Shown: piece by piece, positions 10,679 to 21,843 of the stretch | Layout of the letters: each line of letters opens with the position of its first letter | Position numbering within the stretch: the stretch's first letter is position 1 | DNA from: Haematococcus lacustris | Lineage: Eukaryota; Chlorophyta; Chlorophyceae; Chlamydomonadales; Haematococcaceae | Length of the DNA: 64,000 nucleotides | Assembly (NCBI GenBank): GCA_030144725.1 | Contig: JASKMD010000026.1 | Coordinates: 8,460,100-8,524,099 of the forward strand | Direction: 5' to 3' | The notes under the pieces: model-generated | What the model saw: only the letters and a program-made list of their open reading frames with translations | What the model was told of the DNA's origin: nothing | The model's database searches: none | Translations under genes and position numbers: made by a program

Positions 10679-13249
10679 AGAGGGTGGCTATTACCATTGC
10701 CATCATGAACACCAGCAGCACTGCAGCAGCAGCAGCAGCAGCAGCAGCAGCGGCAGTGGCAACAGCTGCAGCGCCTGCCCCTGCCCCTGCCCTCCCCCCC
10801 ATGCAGGACCCCATGTGGGCGGTTTGCCTGCCTAGTGCTGCCCAAGGCCTCCCCAGGGCTGGCCTGGCCCTGCCTGTTCAAGGGGGACAGTGACGGGGCG
10901 CGCAGCGTGGGGGTGGGGGGACCCCCCCTGTACACCACCACCAGGGAGGCCGATGAGGTGAGGGGGGGGGGTGGGGGGATGGGGGAGGGGGGAGGGGGGG
11001 GGGGGGGTAAGGGGAGGGGGATGCAGGAGGAAGGGCCAGGAACGGCCGGCCGTGGAGCCATAGAGTTCCGTGGAGCTCCTGCTTTGCAGCGTGCAACAAC
11101 ACTTTCCAGCAGGGGGGGTGTGGGGCAGTGCAGCCGGTGTCCCCGTATGCAAGCGGTGTCTGGGGGGGGGCAGAGTCCCTGTCCAGCCCCTGGCTGCCCC
11201 TGGCTGTGTAGAGCCAGCGGACCCCCTGCCCCCAAGGTGCCCCCCTGCCCCCAAGGTGCCCCCAAGGTACGCCCCTGCCCCCCTGCCCCCCCAGGTGCTG
11301 CTGGAGGTGGAGCTGCCCAGCTGGACGGTGTCCAGGGACGTGGCCTGCGCCTTCTCCCCCTCCGGCCTCAGCCTGGCAGTGGTCGGGGTCATGAAGCTGC
11401 AGCGCACCTTTGCTGCGTGAGTGGAGGGCTGCTGGGGGGGCAGGGGGAGGGGGAGGGGGGGAGGGGAAGCAGAGGGGGAGGGGGGAAGAGGCGGGTGGAG
11501 GGGAAGGAGGGGGGGAGGGGGAGGGGGCTGTGGCAAGGTTAGTGACGGGGCAGGGGGTAAAGAGGAAGGGGAGGGGGGAAGAGGCGGCAGCCTCCTCCAA
11601 CCCTTGCCTACCCCCCCGCCCTCTTGTAGGGGAAGGAGGGGGGGAGGGGGGGGAGGAGGTGGCAGCTGCCCCCCCCCTCTCTTGCCTCCTGCATCACCAC
11701 GCCTCCTGCGCCCACCTTGCCTGACCTTGCCTGACCTTGCCTGACCTTGCCTGACCATGCTCACGTGCTCCCCCCCCGCTCCAGTGTGAGACTGCAGCTG
11801 CGCACCCTGGGGGCACCACTCCCTCCGTGAACCTTACTTGCGGGCGTGCCCTGCCCCAGGCCGCCCCCCTGACCCCACTGACTCGCTAGGTCCTGCCTGC
11901 AGACAGCCCTGCCCCTGCTGCCCTGCCCTTGGCCCCCCCTGCTGCCCCCCCCCCTTACGGCCTGGCTGCGTGGCCTGCCCTTGGCTGCAGGGGGCTGCAG
12001 GTGGACCCTGCCCAGTGCTCCTGGACTCTGACAGAGCTGCCAGCAGCAGGGCGGCGCCAGGCAGCAGCAGTCACGGCCTCCACCCCTGCTGCCCTCAAGC
12101 CCCTGAAGCTGCTGAGTGTGACGTTGGTGTGTGAGGAGGTGCAGGGTGAGTGGCTGGGTGGCGGGCAGCTGGGCAGGGCTGGCCTTGTGGCAGCGCGGAG
12201 CCACAGTGCCAGAGGGGCGAGGGAGATGAAGGGAGGGGCAGGGGGCAGGGGGCAGAGGGCAGGGGGGTTAGACGCCCAAACCAGGTCGGTGGTGCTGCTG
12301 CAACCAATGCTGCCCTGCCCCCACCGTGCCTGCTGCACGGTTGTCCACCGCTGGGCGATGCTGGCCACAGCCCTTCAGCGGCCACAGCCCTGGGCATCAG
12401 GCTAGTCTGCCCTGCACTGAGGCTGGCTGCCTGGCTGACCCCGCAGGCGAGAAGGCGGGCAATGGGCACGGCCTGGCAGGGGGTGCTGTGTTTGCGGAGG
12501 ATGTGGACGAGTTCGGGCTGACGCCGCTGCTGCAGGTACACAGCCCAGGACCCTGATCAAAACCCTTGTGTGTCACACCCTTTCTCACCCTTCCTCACAC
12601 AACGTGCCTGGACGCTGTCACATGGCAGGCCACGGCAAGCCGCGGCATTGCTTTGCACCGCACAGCACCGCCAGGCAGTGTGCAGCAGTGCAGCGGGGCA
12701 GCGCAGCACACAATGCCTGCACCAGGGGGTCCAGGCGTCTAGGCCCTCAGCAGTAATAGGCCACCCCCCTGCCCCCTGCCCCCTACTGCTGCTGCCCCCT
12801 ACTGCTGCTGCCCCCTGCCCCGCCGCCCTTGCGCCTGCAGGCCTGTGTGTTTGCCTCATGCGGCAAGGTGTGGGACAGCAGCTGCCGCAGCCCCCCCAGG
12901 GCCCAGGCGGAGCAGGTGGAGGGCCGGGACGCAGGCCAGCCGGGCCCGGGCTGGGGCAGCGGGGCCCTGGGGGGGGCCTGGCGCACCTGCCTGGCCGACC
13001 TGCCCCAGGTGAGGGCTGGCGGGAGGTGGGGCTGGGCGCAGCGGCGCTGTGTGGGGGGGAAGGCAACGCACCCCCTCCTGCAGCCATTTGGGGTGGATAA
13101 GTTCAGAGTTAGGGCAGCTAGGGGTGTGAGGGGCCCAGCGCGTGGGTGAGAGGGGTGGGGCATTGCGCCACAGCTCTGCTGCCCTGTGCGCTGCGGCTGT
13201 GGTGCAGGGCGTGCAGCAGATGGTGCGGGCCATGCAGGGCCAGCCGTGA
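6378..13249 (+). CDS. J-domain / CS-domain co-chaperone (15 exons)
   Basis: Fifteen exons keep phase to a TGA, 793 residues: 6378-6446, 6543-6654, 6737-7509, 8654-8752, 9050-9153, 9608-9710, 10033-10144, 10341-10581, 10807-10957, 11295-11416, 11785-11826, 11991-12145, 12447-12535, 12841-13008, 13208-13249. Residues 1-72 form a J domain (HYEVLGV, HPD at 38-40, DKLRHVYDQ) that should stimulate Hsp70. Residues 62-318 are Pro/Gln/Ser-rich and probably disordered. Exon 4 encodes a Cys finger (CEVC, CWTC, CEFC, His). From about 421 a first CS/p23-like domain is readable ([33 protein letters not shown]); from 589 a second ([21 protein letters not shown]). CS domains usually bind Hsp90 or client proteins, so a cytosolic Hsp70-Hsp90 adaptor role is inferred. 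Intron 3 is almost entirely a hexanucleotide minisatellite. The exon 5 donor and the small exon 11 are the least certain parts. Confidence 0.8.
7569..8653. repeat. (CCCCCA)n minisatellite filling intron 3 of the J/CS gene
   Basis: About 1.08 kb of almost pure CCCCCA hexamers with occasional one-base slips (CCCCA or CCCCCCA). The block starts shortly after the 5' splice site at 7510 and runs into the CAG acceptor at 8653. The complementary strand is (TGGGGG)n, a strong G-quadruplex candidate. Long poly-Pro/His/Thr and poly-Gly/Val/Trp frames through it are artefacts of the repeat. Confidence 0.95.
9276..9370 (+). repeat. 33-bp tandem repeat in intron 5 of the J/CS gene
   Basis: Three near-identical copies of a [24 protein letters not shown] unit of about 33 bases lie between exons 5 and 6. 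They are purine-rich on the plus strand. Confidence 0.85.
10637..10751 (+). repeat. CAG/GCA trinucleotide tracts in an intron
   Basis: Two CAG-phase triplet tracts (about 10637-10676 and 10724-10751) lie between exons 8 and 9 of the J/CS gene, so they are spliced out in the model. Confidence 0.85.
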
Positions 13250-13789
13250 CCAGCTGGGTCAACGTCGCCCTGGTCAGCCCCCCCAATACTGCCGGGAGGG
13301 GGGTGGGGGAGAGGGAGGGGGAGAGGTAACTGATAATGGCTCACGCCGCCATCAGGCTGGTGTACCGCCCTCCCCCTCTTAGGGGTTCGAGGGATTTTCT
13401 AGGGGGACAGAGATGGGCACAAGGGGGAATAAGAGGGAAGAAGGAGGTGATGAAGAGGTCGCCCTAGTAGGCGCCCCTGATGCTGCCATGCCTGAAGTGT
13501 AATCAAGTGAGGAGCAGTGTGCCCTTGTCTTACGCCGTTCGCCATTAGGGGTGCTGCTCCAAGGGGACTGCTGAAGCAAGGGGACAGAGGCATGGCCTTA
13601 CATCGAAAACAGCAGTCCTCCTCCTACGAGACATCTCCTGCAGGGTGTTGGGGGTGTTGCCCCACTCCTGTACATCACGTGCATAAGAAGCATGCATGAG
13701 TATGTGCATGCATGGACTGTGTTTTGAGGCGGATCAACTATCACACATTCCAAAGTAATGGCGAGTGTTCCCAATCCTCTCGGTAAAAT
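13250..13789. other. Intergenic, no gene recognised
   Basis: A 3' flank of about 540 bases downstream of the J/CS gene, ending at the left terminus of the foldback element. It holds G-rich stretches only; no ORF or RNA gene could be supported. Confidence 0.6.
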
Positions 13790-15810
13790 GTCCACCGAAC
13801 TTGTGGACATTTTGTCCACCAGTTATGTGGACATTTGAAACACGCACCAAACAGCTAACGCTGCATCAACCCTGCATTGTCTTAGAACCTGTGTGCCAAC
13901 CGTAGGTCGAACACTGCGATCGACGCAGGCACCCAAACATGTGACCGCTCACTCCCTGCCAGGCCGGACTTGGGCCCCTGCTGCTGTTGATGTGTATTGA
14001 TGGGGAGGCTTAACATGAATCCAAACGCACCAGGCCCGTCTCCAAAGCAAGCGAATAGGCAGAATTCCTCCAGTTCGCAAAGCTTTGAATCTTGGCGAGG
14101 CTAGTTAGCGGCTAGGGGAAGACGACTGAGCGGACGACCCAGCAGGCGGTAACGACTCTGACCCAGCACCAGGCAGGTTCCAGCATCAAATCCAAACCCC
14201 CATTAGCACACCATCATGATATTACATTGAGGCCAAATGCCCAACGGTCAAGGAGCCCAAGGCTGCATCATCAGCAGCAGTAGCCACCTTCCTTGCCCTC
14301 TGCCCTTCTCAGCAGCCCAGGGCTGTAGCACACAGCCCCCTTTGCCTTGTCCTCTGCCCTTCTCAGCAGCCCAGGGCTGTAGCAGCAGCAGCAGCCCCCT
14401 CCTGCCTTGCTCCCCTGTCCCTGCTGCCCTGCTCACCAGCCCAGGGTTGCAGAAGGTGTGCCACTCCCATCCCTTGCCCAGACCTGCCCTACCCCCTCCC
14501 AGCCCTGCAACCTGCAGCTTGGTGCTGCTGCTCATGCACTGCATCACACCTGCACTGCCACACGCCTACAGGCAGGGCAGGGCAGGGCAGGGCAAGGCAG
14601 GGCAGGGCAGGGCAGGGCAGAGGGGAGGGGGCAACGCAAGGCTGGGAGGGGGTGGGGCAGGGCTGGGAGGGGGTGGGGTAGGGCTGGGAGGGGGTGGGGC
14701 AGGGCTGGGAGGGTGTGGGGCAGGGCTGGGAGGGGGTGGGGCAGGGCTGGGCAGGGGGGGAGGGGCAACGCAAGGCTGGGAGGGGGTGGGGCAGGGCTGG
14801 GAGGGGGTGGGGCAGGGCTGGGAGGGGTGGGGCAGGGCTGGGAGGGGGTGGGGCAGGGCTGGAGGGGGGGGGCTGGGGGGGGCAGGGCTGGGAGGGGGTG
14901 GGGCAGGGCTGGGAGGGGGTGGGGCAGGGCTGGGCAGGGAGGGGAGGGGCAACGCAAGGCTGGGAGGGGGTGAGGCAGGGCTGGAAGGGGTGGGGCAGGG
15001 CTGGGATGGGGTGGGGCAGGGCTGGGAGGGGGTAGGGCAGGTCTGGGCAGGGATGGGAGGGGCACACCTTCTGCAACCCTGGGCTGGTGAGCAGGGCAGG
15101 GGACAAGGCAGGAGGGGGCTGCTGCTGCTGCTACAGCCACTGCTGCTACAGCCCTGGGCTGCTGAGAAGGGCAGAGGGCAAGGAAGGTGGCTACTGCTGC
15201 TGATGATGCAGCCTTGGGCTGGTGAGCATGGCCGGGGACAAGCCAGGCAAGGCAAATGGGCGAGTCTGGGAGGGGGTGGAGTCCAGGATGCTGCACTGGC
15301 GGTATCTTCACCCGCTTCTTTGCTGCACTCTTTCCTGACCTTCTGGGCATTTGGCCTGCAAAGAAGAATATGTTATCATGATGGTGTGCTGAATGGGGGT
15401 GCTTGTCTGTGTTTTCAGCTGGAACCTGCGGTGCTGGGTCAGAGTCGTTACCGCCTGCTGGGTCGTCCGCTCAGTCGTCTTCCCCTAGCCGCTAACTAGC
15501 CTCGCCAAGATTCAAAGCTTTGCGAACTGGAGGAATTCGGCCTATTCGCTTGCTTTGGAGACGGGCCTGGTGCGTTTGGATTCACGTTAAGTCTCCCCAT
15601 CAATACACATCAACAGCAGCAGGGGCCCAAGTCCGGCCTGGCAGGGAGTGAGCGGTCACATGTTTGGGTGCCTGCGTCGATCGCAGTGTTCGACCTACGG
15701 TTGGCACACAGGTTCTAAGACAATGCAGGGTTGATGCAGCGTTAGCTGTTTGGTGCGTGTTTCAAATGTCCACATAACTGGTGGACAAAATGTCCACAAG
15801 TTCGGTGGAC
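13790..15810. mobile_element. Foldback-type element with very long inverted arms
   Basis: The sequence from 13790 (GTCCACCGAACTTGTGGACA) inward is repeated in reverse complement from 15810 inward. The outer 380 bases or so of each arm (13790-14175 against 15430-15810) are nearly identical. Homology continues with indels into the blocks containing AGCCCAAGGCTGCATCATCA and CAGCCCAGGGCTGTAGCAGC. The centre (about 14570-15060) is a GGGCAGGGCTGGGAGGGGGT tandem repeat. Each tip carries two nested GTCCAC..GTGGAC palindromes. There is no transposase ORF, so it must be mobilised in trans if it is mobile. I found no clear target duplication. It lies directly between the J/CS gene and the dapB gene. Confidence 0.8.
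14570..15060 (+). repeat. GC-rich tandem repeat forming the foldback loop
   Basis: About twenty degenerate copies of a 20-21-base unit (GGGCAGGGCTGGGAGGGGGT), interrupted by GGCAACGCAAGGCTGGGAGG blocks. All frames stay open only because the repeat lacks stops. Confidence 0.85.
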
Positions 15811-15972
15811 TGTGTGGCACGCAGTAGCTAAAACAGTATACACTGGTCGGCAGCAAGTACTCGTTGACAGCAAGCACAACGCAGGGTCTAGTTATACGCC
15901 ACTGACTAGAGAGTAACTTACGAGTCAGACCTGGCTGTTGCGTACCCCCTGCATCCCATAGAGACAACGTAA

Positions 15973-17168
15973 ATGCAGACCACCCACCCATCTTCTCAGG
16001 CCTCTGTAGGTCAGGGACGTTTGTTGCCGTCTAGGCCGCGCACATCGCGACGCGCGCTGCGGATGGCTGTCACTGCATCTGCGGTGAAGCCGCAAATCAT
16101 GGTGAACAGCTGCCTGGGGAAGATGGGGCAGGCAGTGGCGGAGGCGACGCTGCGCGCTGGTTTAGAGCTGGTACCCTACACGCTATGCCCAGCGGAAGCA
16201 GCCAGTGCGGGCCATGTCAGCGTGGGCGACCGCCAGGTCAAGCTGGTCGGACCCGCCGATCAAGACGCACTGATGGATGAGCTGCGCAGCAAATATCCGC
16301 AGCTGGTGGTCGTCGACTACACCCTGCCCCATGTCATCCACGACATGGCAGCCTTTTACATCAAGCACCGCACACCCTTCGTGATGGGGACCAGCGGAGG
16401 GGACAGGGCCCGGCTGCTGAAAGATGTCCAATCATCAGGCTTGCATGCAGTCGTGGCGCCCAACATGGGCAAGCAAATCGTAGCATTCCAGGCCATGCTG
16501 GAGCATGCAGCGCAAACCTACCCCGGAGCCTTTGCTGGCTACAAGCTGCGTGTGATTGAGTCGCACCAGTCCAGCAAGAAGGACACGTCTGGTACAGCCA
16601 TCGCGGTGGTCTCATCATTCGTGGGTCTGGGCCTGGACTTTGACGTGTCGCAGATTGAGCTGGTCAGGCAGCCGGCACAGCAAGTAAGCGCCAGGCAGGC
16701 TCAGCGCTGACTCGGCAGGGCTGAGCACTGTAGTGGTGGCAGAGTGAGGGGCTGCAACCAGGTCCCCTGCCAGCCACCTGCACAGGGCAGGTCAGTGGCT
16801 AGCCCTTGTCACCCACCCCCCCAGCCTAGAACATACCAGCCTAGACCAGCTCAGACAAGCCTTGGCTTGCATGGCTTGCATGGCCTGCATGGCCCCCAGC
16901 CATTCAGCCACATTTGCCTGGCTTGCCACAGGTGGAGTTGATGAAGGTTCCAGAGTCCGCCCTGCAAGGCCACGCGTACCACACCTACCAGCTGGTGTCA
17001 GGCGACGGCAGCGTGATGTTTGAGTTCCAGCACAACGTCATTGGCCGCACCACCTATGCGGAGGGCACCGTGGACGCCTGCCTGTTCTTGGCAGTGCAGG
17101 TGCAGGCTGGCAGTTCCCGAACCCTGTTCAACATGGTGGATGTGCTGAAGGCAGGGGCCATGCGGTAG
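15973..17168 (+). CDS. dapB: 4-hydroxy-tetrahydrodipicolinate reductase, plastid (two exons)
   Basis: The enzyme reduces 4-hydroxy-tetrahydrodipicolinate with NAD(P)H in the diaminopimelate route to lysine, in the chloroplast. Exon 1 is 15973-16683 and exon 2 16932-17168; the CAA|GTAAGC donor and CACAG acceptor keep phase, giving 315 residues. The first 35 or so are Ser/Arg-rich without acids and fit a transit peptide. The Rossmann motif reads VNSCLGKMGQAV. Plant-type DapB blocks follow: VVDYTLPHVI, FVMGTSGGDR, VVAPNMGKQIVAF and the catalytic-loop motif ESHQSSKKDTSGTA. Exon 2 carries EFQHNVIGRTTYAEGTVDA and ends NMVDVLKAGAMR. Length and motif order match plant DapB. The 5' flank, including any promoter, abuts the foldback element that ends 162 bases upstream of the start. 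Confidence 0.93.
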
Positions 17169-18401
17169 GGGCCACGGCTGGGGTGGCAGCAGCGGTGGCA
17201 GCGGTGGCGACGGTGACAGCTGCGGCAGTGGTTGCTGGCCTACTGCGGCAGCCAGGCTGCGAGACTGCCATTGGGTAGCCTGCTGGGGCTAAGGCACAGC
17301 AGTGGTTGGGGAGGGGCTGGGGGGTCCGGGCATGGCAAGCAGGGGAGGGGCCAGGGGTCTGCTGTCCATAGCATGCTGTTGGCATAGCAGCCTAAGGGCC
17401 TGGTGGGTGTATTGTCAGGGCCTGGTGCCAGGTGCCTTGTGGGAGGGGGCTGCTGCCACTACACAGTCCAAGCACAGCAGGCCGAGGTCGTAATGGGTGC
17501 TTGGTCAGCAGCTTTGATGCGGCCTGGCAGCACCAGTGGTGGGTGAGTGGGTGGGTAGGTGGGTGGGTGGGTGAAGCAGGTGCCCTGGTGCCAGGGCTAC
17601 ACTGGCCTGGTTAGGAGTCTCCCCTGATGTGCCCAGCCTGCAGCAGCAGCAGGACCGCATGGTGGGGCCTGGAGCGGGAGGCACGCATGAGCAGGCTCTC
17701 AGAGGCTCCATGCTCGCTCGCTGTTGGGCCACTCGGCCACTGCCAGCTTCCAGGTCACAGCTGCTGGGTGTGCCGGGTGCAGCTGGACGCAGCAGGGTCT
17801 CAGGCGCCGGGGCTGGGGCACTGGTGGGGGATAAGCGGGCCTTGACCCTTGCTGCCATCAGGCATCGGGACAGAGGTGGGCCAGGCTGGCCTGCCCCAGG
17901 CAGGGAGGGGTTGAGCTGCCAGCGGCAAGGTGGCCGGCCCTCTGAATTCTGTGCAGCCAGAGCTTCCTACAGTCTTGCCATGGCCAAGGTGTTAGGGGAG
18001 GGGAGGGGGGTACAGGCTTGAAGAGGACCTGCCGCTTGCCAAAGGGCAGTTGCCAGGAGCAGGTTCTATCTGACCACCCTGCCACGAACAGTGGCTGCCA
18101 TTCTCACTGCTAGGCGACCTGTGTCAATGCCAGGCTGTGCAGCAGCGCTCAGCCTGACAGGGTCCTCCGGTGAGTGAGAGGGATGAGGCGGCAAGTGGCT
18201 AGGCTGGGCACTAACACGCAGTGCCGATTGTGCAGGGTTCGCCCACAGCAAACTTATTAGGCGGGGACGTTTTGTTTGTTGCTGTTGATGTTTTCCTTGG
18301 ATTGCTAGGACCTGTGCTTGACATTGGGCCATAGTCTGTGCCAGTTTGGGTCCTTTGCCTGGCTTTGCGCAACGTAGCCGGTCTCGACTAACAAAACATC
18401 T
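17169..18401. other. Intergenic, no gene recognised
   Basis: A 3' flank of dapB of about 1.2 kb. It is G-rich, with a small GGTGGGTGG tract near 17536-17572. No coding family, RNA gene or TIR was recognised before the hAT target duplication at 18402. Confidence 0.6.
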
Positions 18402-18409
18402 CTCCCTGC
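18402..18409. repeat. 8-bp target-site duplication, left copy
   Basis: CTCCCTGC immediately precedes the hAT element; the same eight bases follow it at 21550-21557. Eight bases is the family's characteristic target-duplication length. Confidence 0.9.
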
Positions 18410-19554
18410 CAGGGCTGTGACTATACGGGGTAAGTTACGGATATACGGGTGGTAACCCGTACGTATGTATATCCGTAAGTAATACGGGTCAAATCCGGAT
18501 CCAACCGCCACCCGTATGTGTGAAGCACCCAGTGACCTTCAAGCCCCGCAGCAGAATTAGTGCGTCGCGACGAGCGCACATCGACTGTCATGGAGCTGGG
18601 GTCACCACGCGCCACTCAGCGTCTAAAGATGCAGACACTTTGCGCCGGTCATCCATGGCCACTGCGGAGGATGTGCAGCAAATCCCCGGCGTCACTGGGC
18701 CACTCAGAAAGCGCAGCCGGACCGACCAGCCCAGCATCAGCACACCGGTCTGGTATCAGCGGCATTTTGGCGCAAATGGCGATGGTTGCGCTAGCGACAG
18801 ACGCAAGTGCAAATTCTGTTCCTTTGCTGCCAAGGCCGCCCTTGGCAGCAACCCGAACCCACCTCGGTGCCCATTTGCTAACAGCGGCCTGCTCGTACCT
18901 CATGAGTGCCGAGGCCATGGCTGACGCAGCCAACGTGCATATCGTCCGTCAGCACCTGGAGGCTAGGCAGGGCGAGGCAGGCACAAGTCTGGAGGTGGAC
19001 AACCACAATGTTGACCGCTTGCTGTTGGAGTGGCTGTTGCATGATGGCATGCCCCTCACCATTGTGGAGTCAGGTGCCTTCCTAGAGTTTGTGAGGGCTC
19101 TCAAGCCTGACTGGACACCACCTTCTCGCTACTTGGTGAGAGACTGCCTTTGTTGCTAACTACTGCGGCGGCGGCAGTTTCACGTGATTATCGGCCAGCT
19201 TGCATGCCTGCATGCATGACTGCCTGCTTGCCCACCTGCCTGACACAGCTGAGTCACCGCATGATGCTCGACGTGTACCAAGGCGTGATCACAGCTGTGG
19301 TGGAGAGGGTGGAGACCCAGCCATTCGTGGCCATGTCCGTGACGGCTGGTCTAAGGACATGGGCTCTGCACACTGCCTAGCATGGTGTGCTGCCTGGTGG
19401 GGCAAGCGTACCTAGTGGACTGCATCAACACAGAGGCCAACAGCGTGACGGCAGCCTACCTCTTGTCCAAGTTTGAAGAGACCATGACAAAGCACAACCT
19501 GGTGCGGCACAAGCAGTCTATTTTAACTTCATCATGATCAGGTTGCTTGATGCT

Positions 19555-19690
19555 TCCATTGTATTGATGTGCACACGTATTAAAGTGTCATTGTATTGAT
19601 GTTCCATTGTATTGATGTGCCATTGTATTGATGTGCCATTGGATTGAGGCTGGCTTGATGCTTGATGTTCCATTGTATTGATGTGCAGGA
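19555..19690 (+). repeat. TTCCATTGTATTGATGTGC tandem repeat inside the hAT element
   Basis: Several degenerate copies of a 19-base unit lie between two transposase coding blocks, probably within an intron. Confidence 0.8.
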
Positions 19691-19822
19691 GGGCAAGGTG
19701 TGCGCACTCGTGACAGACACCCCCAGCACTCACAAGGCGCTCTGGCGGCTTGTTGAAGAGAAGTACCCCAAAGTCCTGGGTGTGCCGTGCCAAATGCATG
19801 TGCAGGACCTCTACCCTAAAAG

Positions 19823-20195
19823 GTGCCCTGCCCTGCCCTGCCCTGCCCTGCCCTGCCCTGCCCTGCCCTGCCCTGCCCCTGCCCCTGCCCCTGGTACAGC
19901 TAACTTATTGCTTGTTGCCTTACCCTCATGCAGACCTGCTCACCACAACTGTGGTGGGCCAGCAGCCTGGTGGCAGCAGCACCACAGGCCTGGCGGGCCA
20001 GCAGCCTGGTGGCAGCCAGCACCACAACTGTGGTGGGCCAGCAGCCTGGTGGCAGCAGCACCACAGGCCTGGCGGGCCAGCAGCCTGGTGGCAGCAGCAC
20101 CACAACTGTGGTGGGCCAGCAGCCTGGTGGCAGCAGCACCACAGGCCTGGCGGGCCAGCAGCCTGGTGGCAGCAGCACCACAGGCCTAGCGGGCC
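19823..20195 (+). repeat. CCCTG pentamers followed by 39/78-bp tandem repeats
   Basis: About a dozen CCCTG units (19827-19877) are followed, from about 19945, by alternating 39-base units built on CAGCAGCCTGGTGGCAGCAG with CACAACTGTGGTGGGC or CACAGGCCTGGCGGGC, that is, a 78-base higher-order unit. The block lies inside the hAT element. Confidence 0.85.
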
Positions 20196-21549
20196 AGCCG
20201 TCAAGCCGCAGTTTTGCCGTCACAGCCCTTCAGATGTACAACAAGCGCTTGCAGTACGGTGCCAGTGCCGCCCAATACTTGGCAGCACTGCTTGACCCTC
20301 GCTACACAGGCGCCTATCGCAGCACGTCACACGGGAGCAGTGCAAGCTAGCTGAGCAGCTCCTCATCAAGCTGGCCACAGAGGATGGCAGCGAGGGTGAC
20401 CGTCCGGCTGCTGAAGCACTCAGCCAGCTGGCAATTTGGCAACAGCCAGATGTGGTGTTGTTCTCACACACCAGCTTGTCAGCCGTGTACTTTGCCCCTC
20501 AGCTGACTTCGGACCCAGTCAGTTGGTGGCGGCAGCACGGAGACTTCGCACCCAAACTGCAGACCGTGGCTCAACGGGTGTTGTGCATCCCCGCCACAGC
20601 CGCTGCAAATGAGCGGGTCTTCAGTGCCTTCAGCCATGTGTGAGTGACAAGCGCGCCAGCCTGATCTTGGGACGCATGTGGGTCATGGCCTACATCTACT
20701 TCAATAAGTAAGCACCGGCCCTGGTAGATACACGTTGTTATTGCTGCCCTAGCCAATTCACTCCTGATGGTTGATGCATCACTGCTGCTATTGCCGTGCT
20801 ACAGTGCTACTGCTATTGCTATTGCTGTTGCGGCATGCTACATGTGCTGCATTGTTGTGTTATTGTTTCCTCAGGCGGGTGTTGGAGCGCAAGCCGAAGA
20901 CCTTGTCAGATGCAGACTGGGAGGAGTACGAGAGGTGGATGCGCAAGACCCCACAGGACCAGGACCAAAACTAGGACAAGGATCAAGAGGTGAGCCAAGG
21001 TAGCATTGGTGAGCCAAAGAGGCATCCTATCACACCGTGCCATCTACCTGCTTGTGCCACTTACTACTTCATGTCGTGCAGGTGCTGGATGGCGGCTGGC
21101 TCAGCGCTGACGTCAATGGCGCACTACATGGGCGCCTACTTATGGCATGCATGACTTCATTGCAGCCCTGAGATGGGGAGGGGTTTGGGGGTGAGCAGGC
21201 CCAGCAGTTCAACAACTGCTGTCACAGTGCAGACCTGCTTAGGCACATGGCTGAGAGACGCTGATGATGATGGCTGAAGGTTGTTGGCTGGGTGTAACAT
21301 GCTGAGTACTACACACTCGGTAGTAGATAGGCACCACCTGCCCCTAACAGGCGGAAACTGGGGAAACAGGGTTGGCGGAAGCAAGGAAGGCGGGAGGGAA
21401 AGGCGAAAAAGATGCCCCGCATGCCTGCATGGGCCCCCTTACGGCGGAACTTACGGATCGGTTAGGCGGAACCTTACGGGTGTGACCACGTATTACGGTA
21501 AGTAACGTAAGCGTATCCGTAATCCGTATCCCCGTATCGCACAGCCCTG

Positions 21550-21557
21550 CTCCCTGC
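21550..21557. repeat. 8-bp target-site duplication, right copy
   Basis: CTCCCTGC, identical to 18402-18409, directly after the hAT right terminus. Confidence 0.9.
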
Positions 21558-21690
21558 TAATCAAAACGCCCCTAGTAATCTTAACCGTGCGAAGCATGGG
21601 CTATGGCGTGACTGTCCTGTCACTTTAGCATTAGCGCCATCAAAACTATCCTCCAGCCTTTCCAGCTGTGTTATTTTCGCCCCATTCACC

Positions 21691-21843
21691 GGCCCTGTTC
21701 GCACTCGATTCGTTCGATGTCGTTGACGGTTAACTAGTTAACTGCCGCGCTGTAGTTGGCTAGCTTCGTCCGCGGGGGCTGCTGCGTCCGAGTCTGTTAC
21801 TAGTCAGCCGTCAACTGTCAACGAATCGAGTGCGAACAGGGCC
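21691..21843. mobile_element. 153-bp MITE with 24-bp perfect terminal inverted repeats
   Basis: The left end GGCCCTGTTCGCACTCGATT (24 bases in all) is perfectly repeated in reverse complement ending at 21843. Both ends are flanked by ACC (21688-21690 and 21844-21846), which fits a 3-bp target duplication as in CACTA or PIF/Harbinger elements. It is too small to code. It lies about 355 bases upstream of the VTE3 start. Confidence 0.75.

Larger units (their letters stand above)
18655..20974 (+). pseudogene. hAT transposase, degraded
   Basis: The pieces of a hAT transposase read in order on the plus strand but not in one uninterrupted model. A BED-type finger begins with CKFC near 18810 and its histidine/cysteine half (THLGAHLLTAACS) lies in another frame from about 18850, so a frameshift splits the finger. 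The RNase H-like core follows: DGWSKDMG near 19345, then VTDTPSTHKALWRLV with YPKVLGVPCQMHVQDL at 19710-19810. The C-terminal dimerisation block (DPVSWWRQHGDFAPKL, then IPATAAANERVFSAFSHV) is at 20513-20640, and a last exon (RVLERKPKTLSDADWEEYE) at about 20876-20974. Some breaks may be introns, but the finger frameshift and the stop after DGWS suggest decay. Minisatellite sequence separates the core from the C-terminal half. Confidence 0.8.
18410..21549 (+). mobile_element. hAT superfamily DNA transposon, 3.14 kb
   Basis: Both ends start with CAGGGCTGTG and continue as imperfect terminal inverted repeats rich in TACGG words (left CAGGGCTGTGACTATACGGG; reverse-complemented right end CAGGGCTGTGCGATACGGGG). 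Perfect 8-bp duplications flank it, which fixes the borders. Sub-terminal TACGG/CCGTA repeats extend about 90 bases inward at each end and could be transposase-binding sites. The interior carries transposase exons on the plus strand (about 18655-20974), a CCCTG pentamer tract and a 39/78-base tandem repeat. Confidence 0.92.

Noticed and set aside
14237..15499. Long plus-strand Gly-rich frame in the foldback element
   Set aside because: Both strands and several frames are open because of the G-rich tandem repeat; there is no domain or codon pattern.
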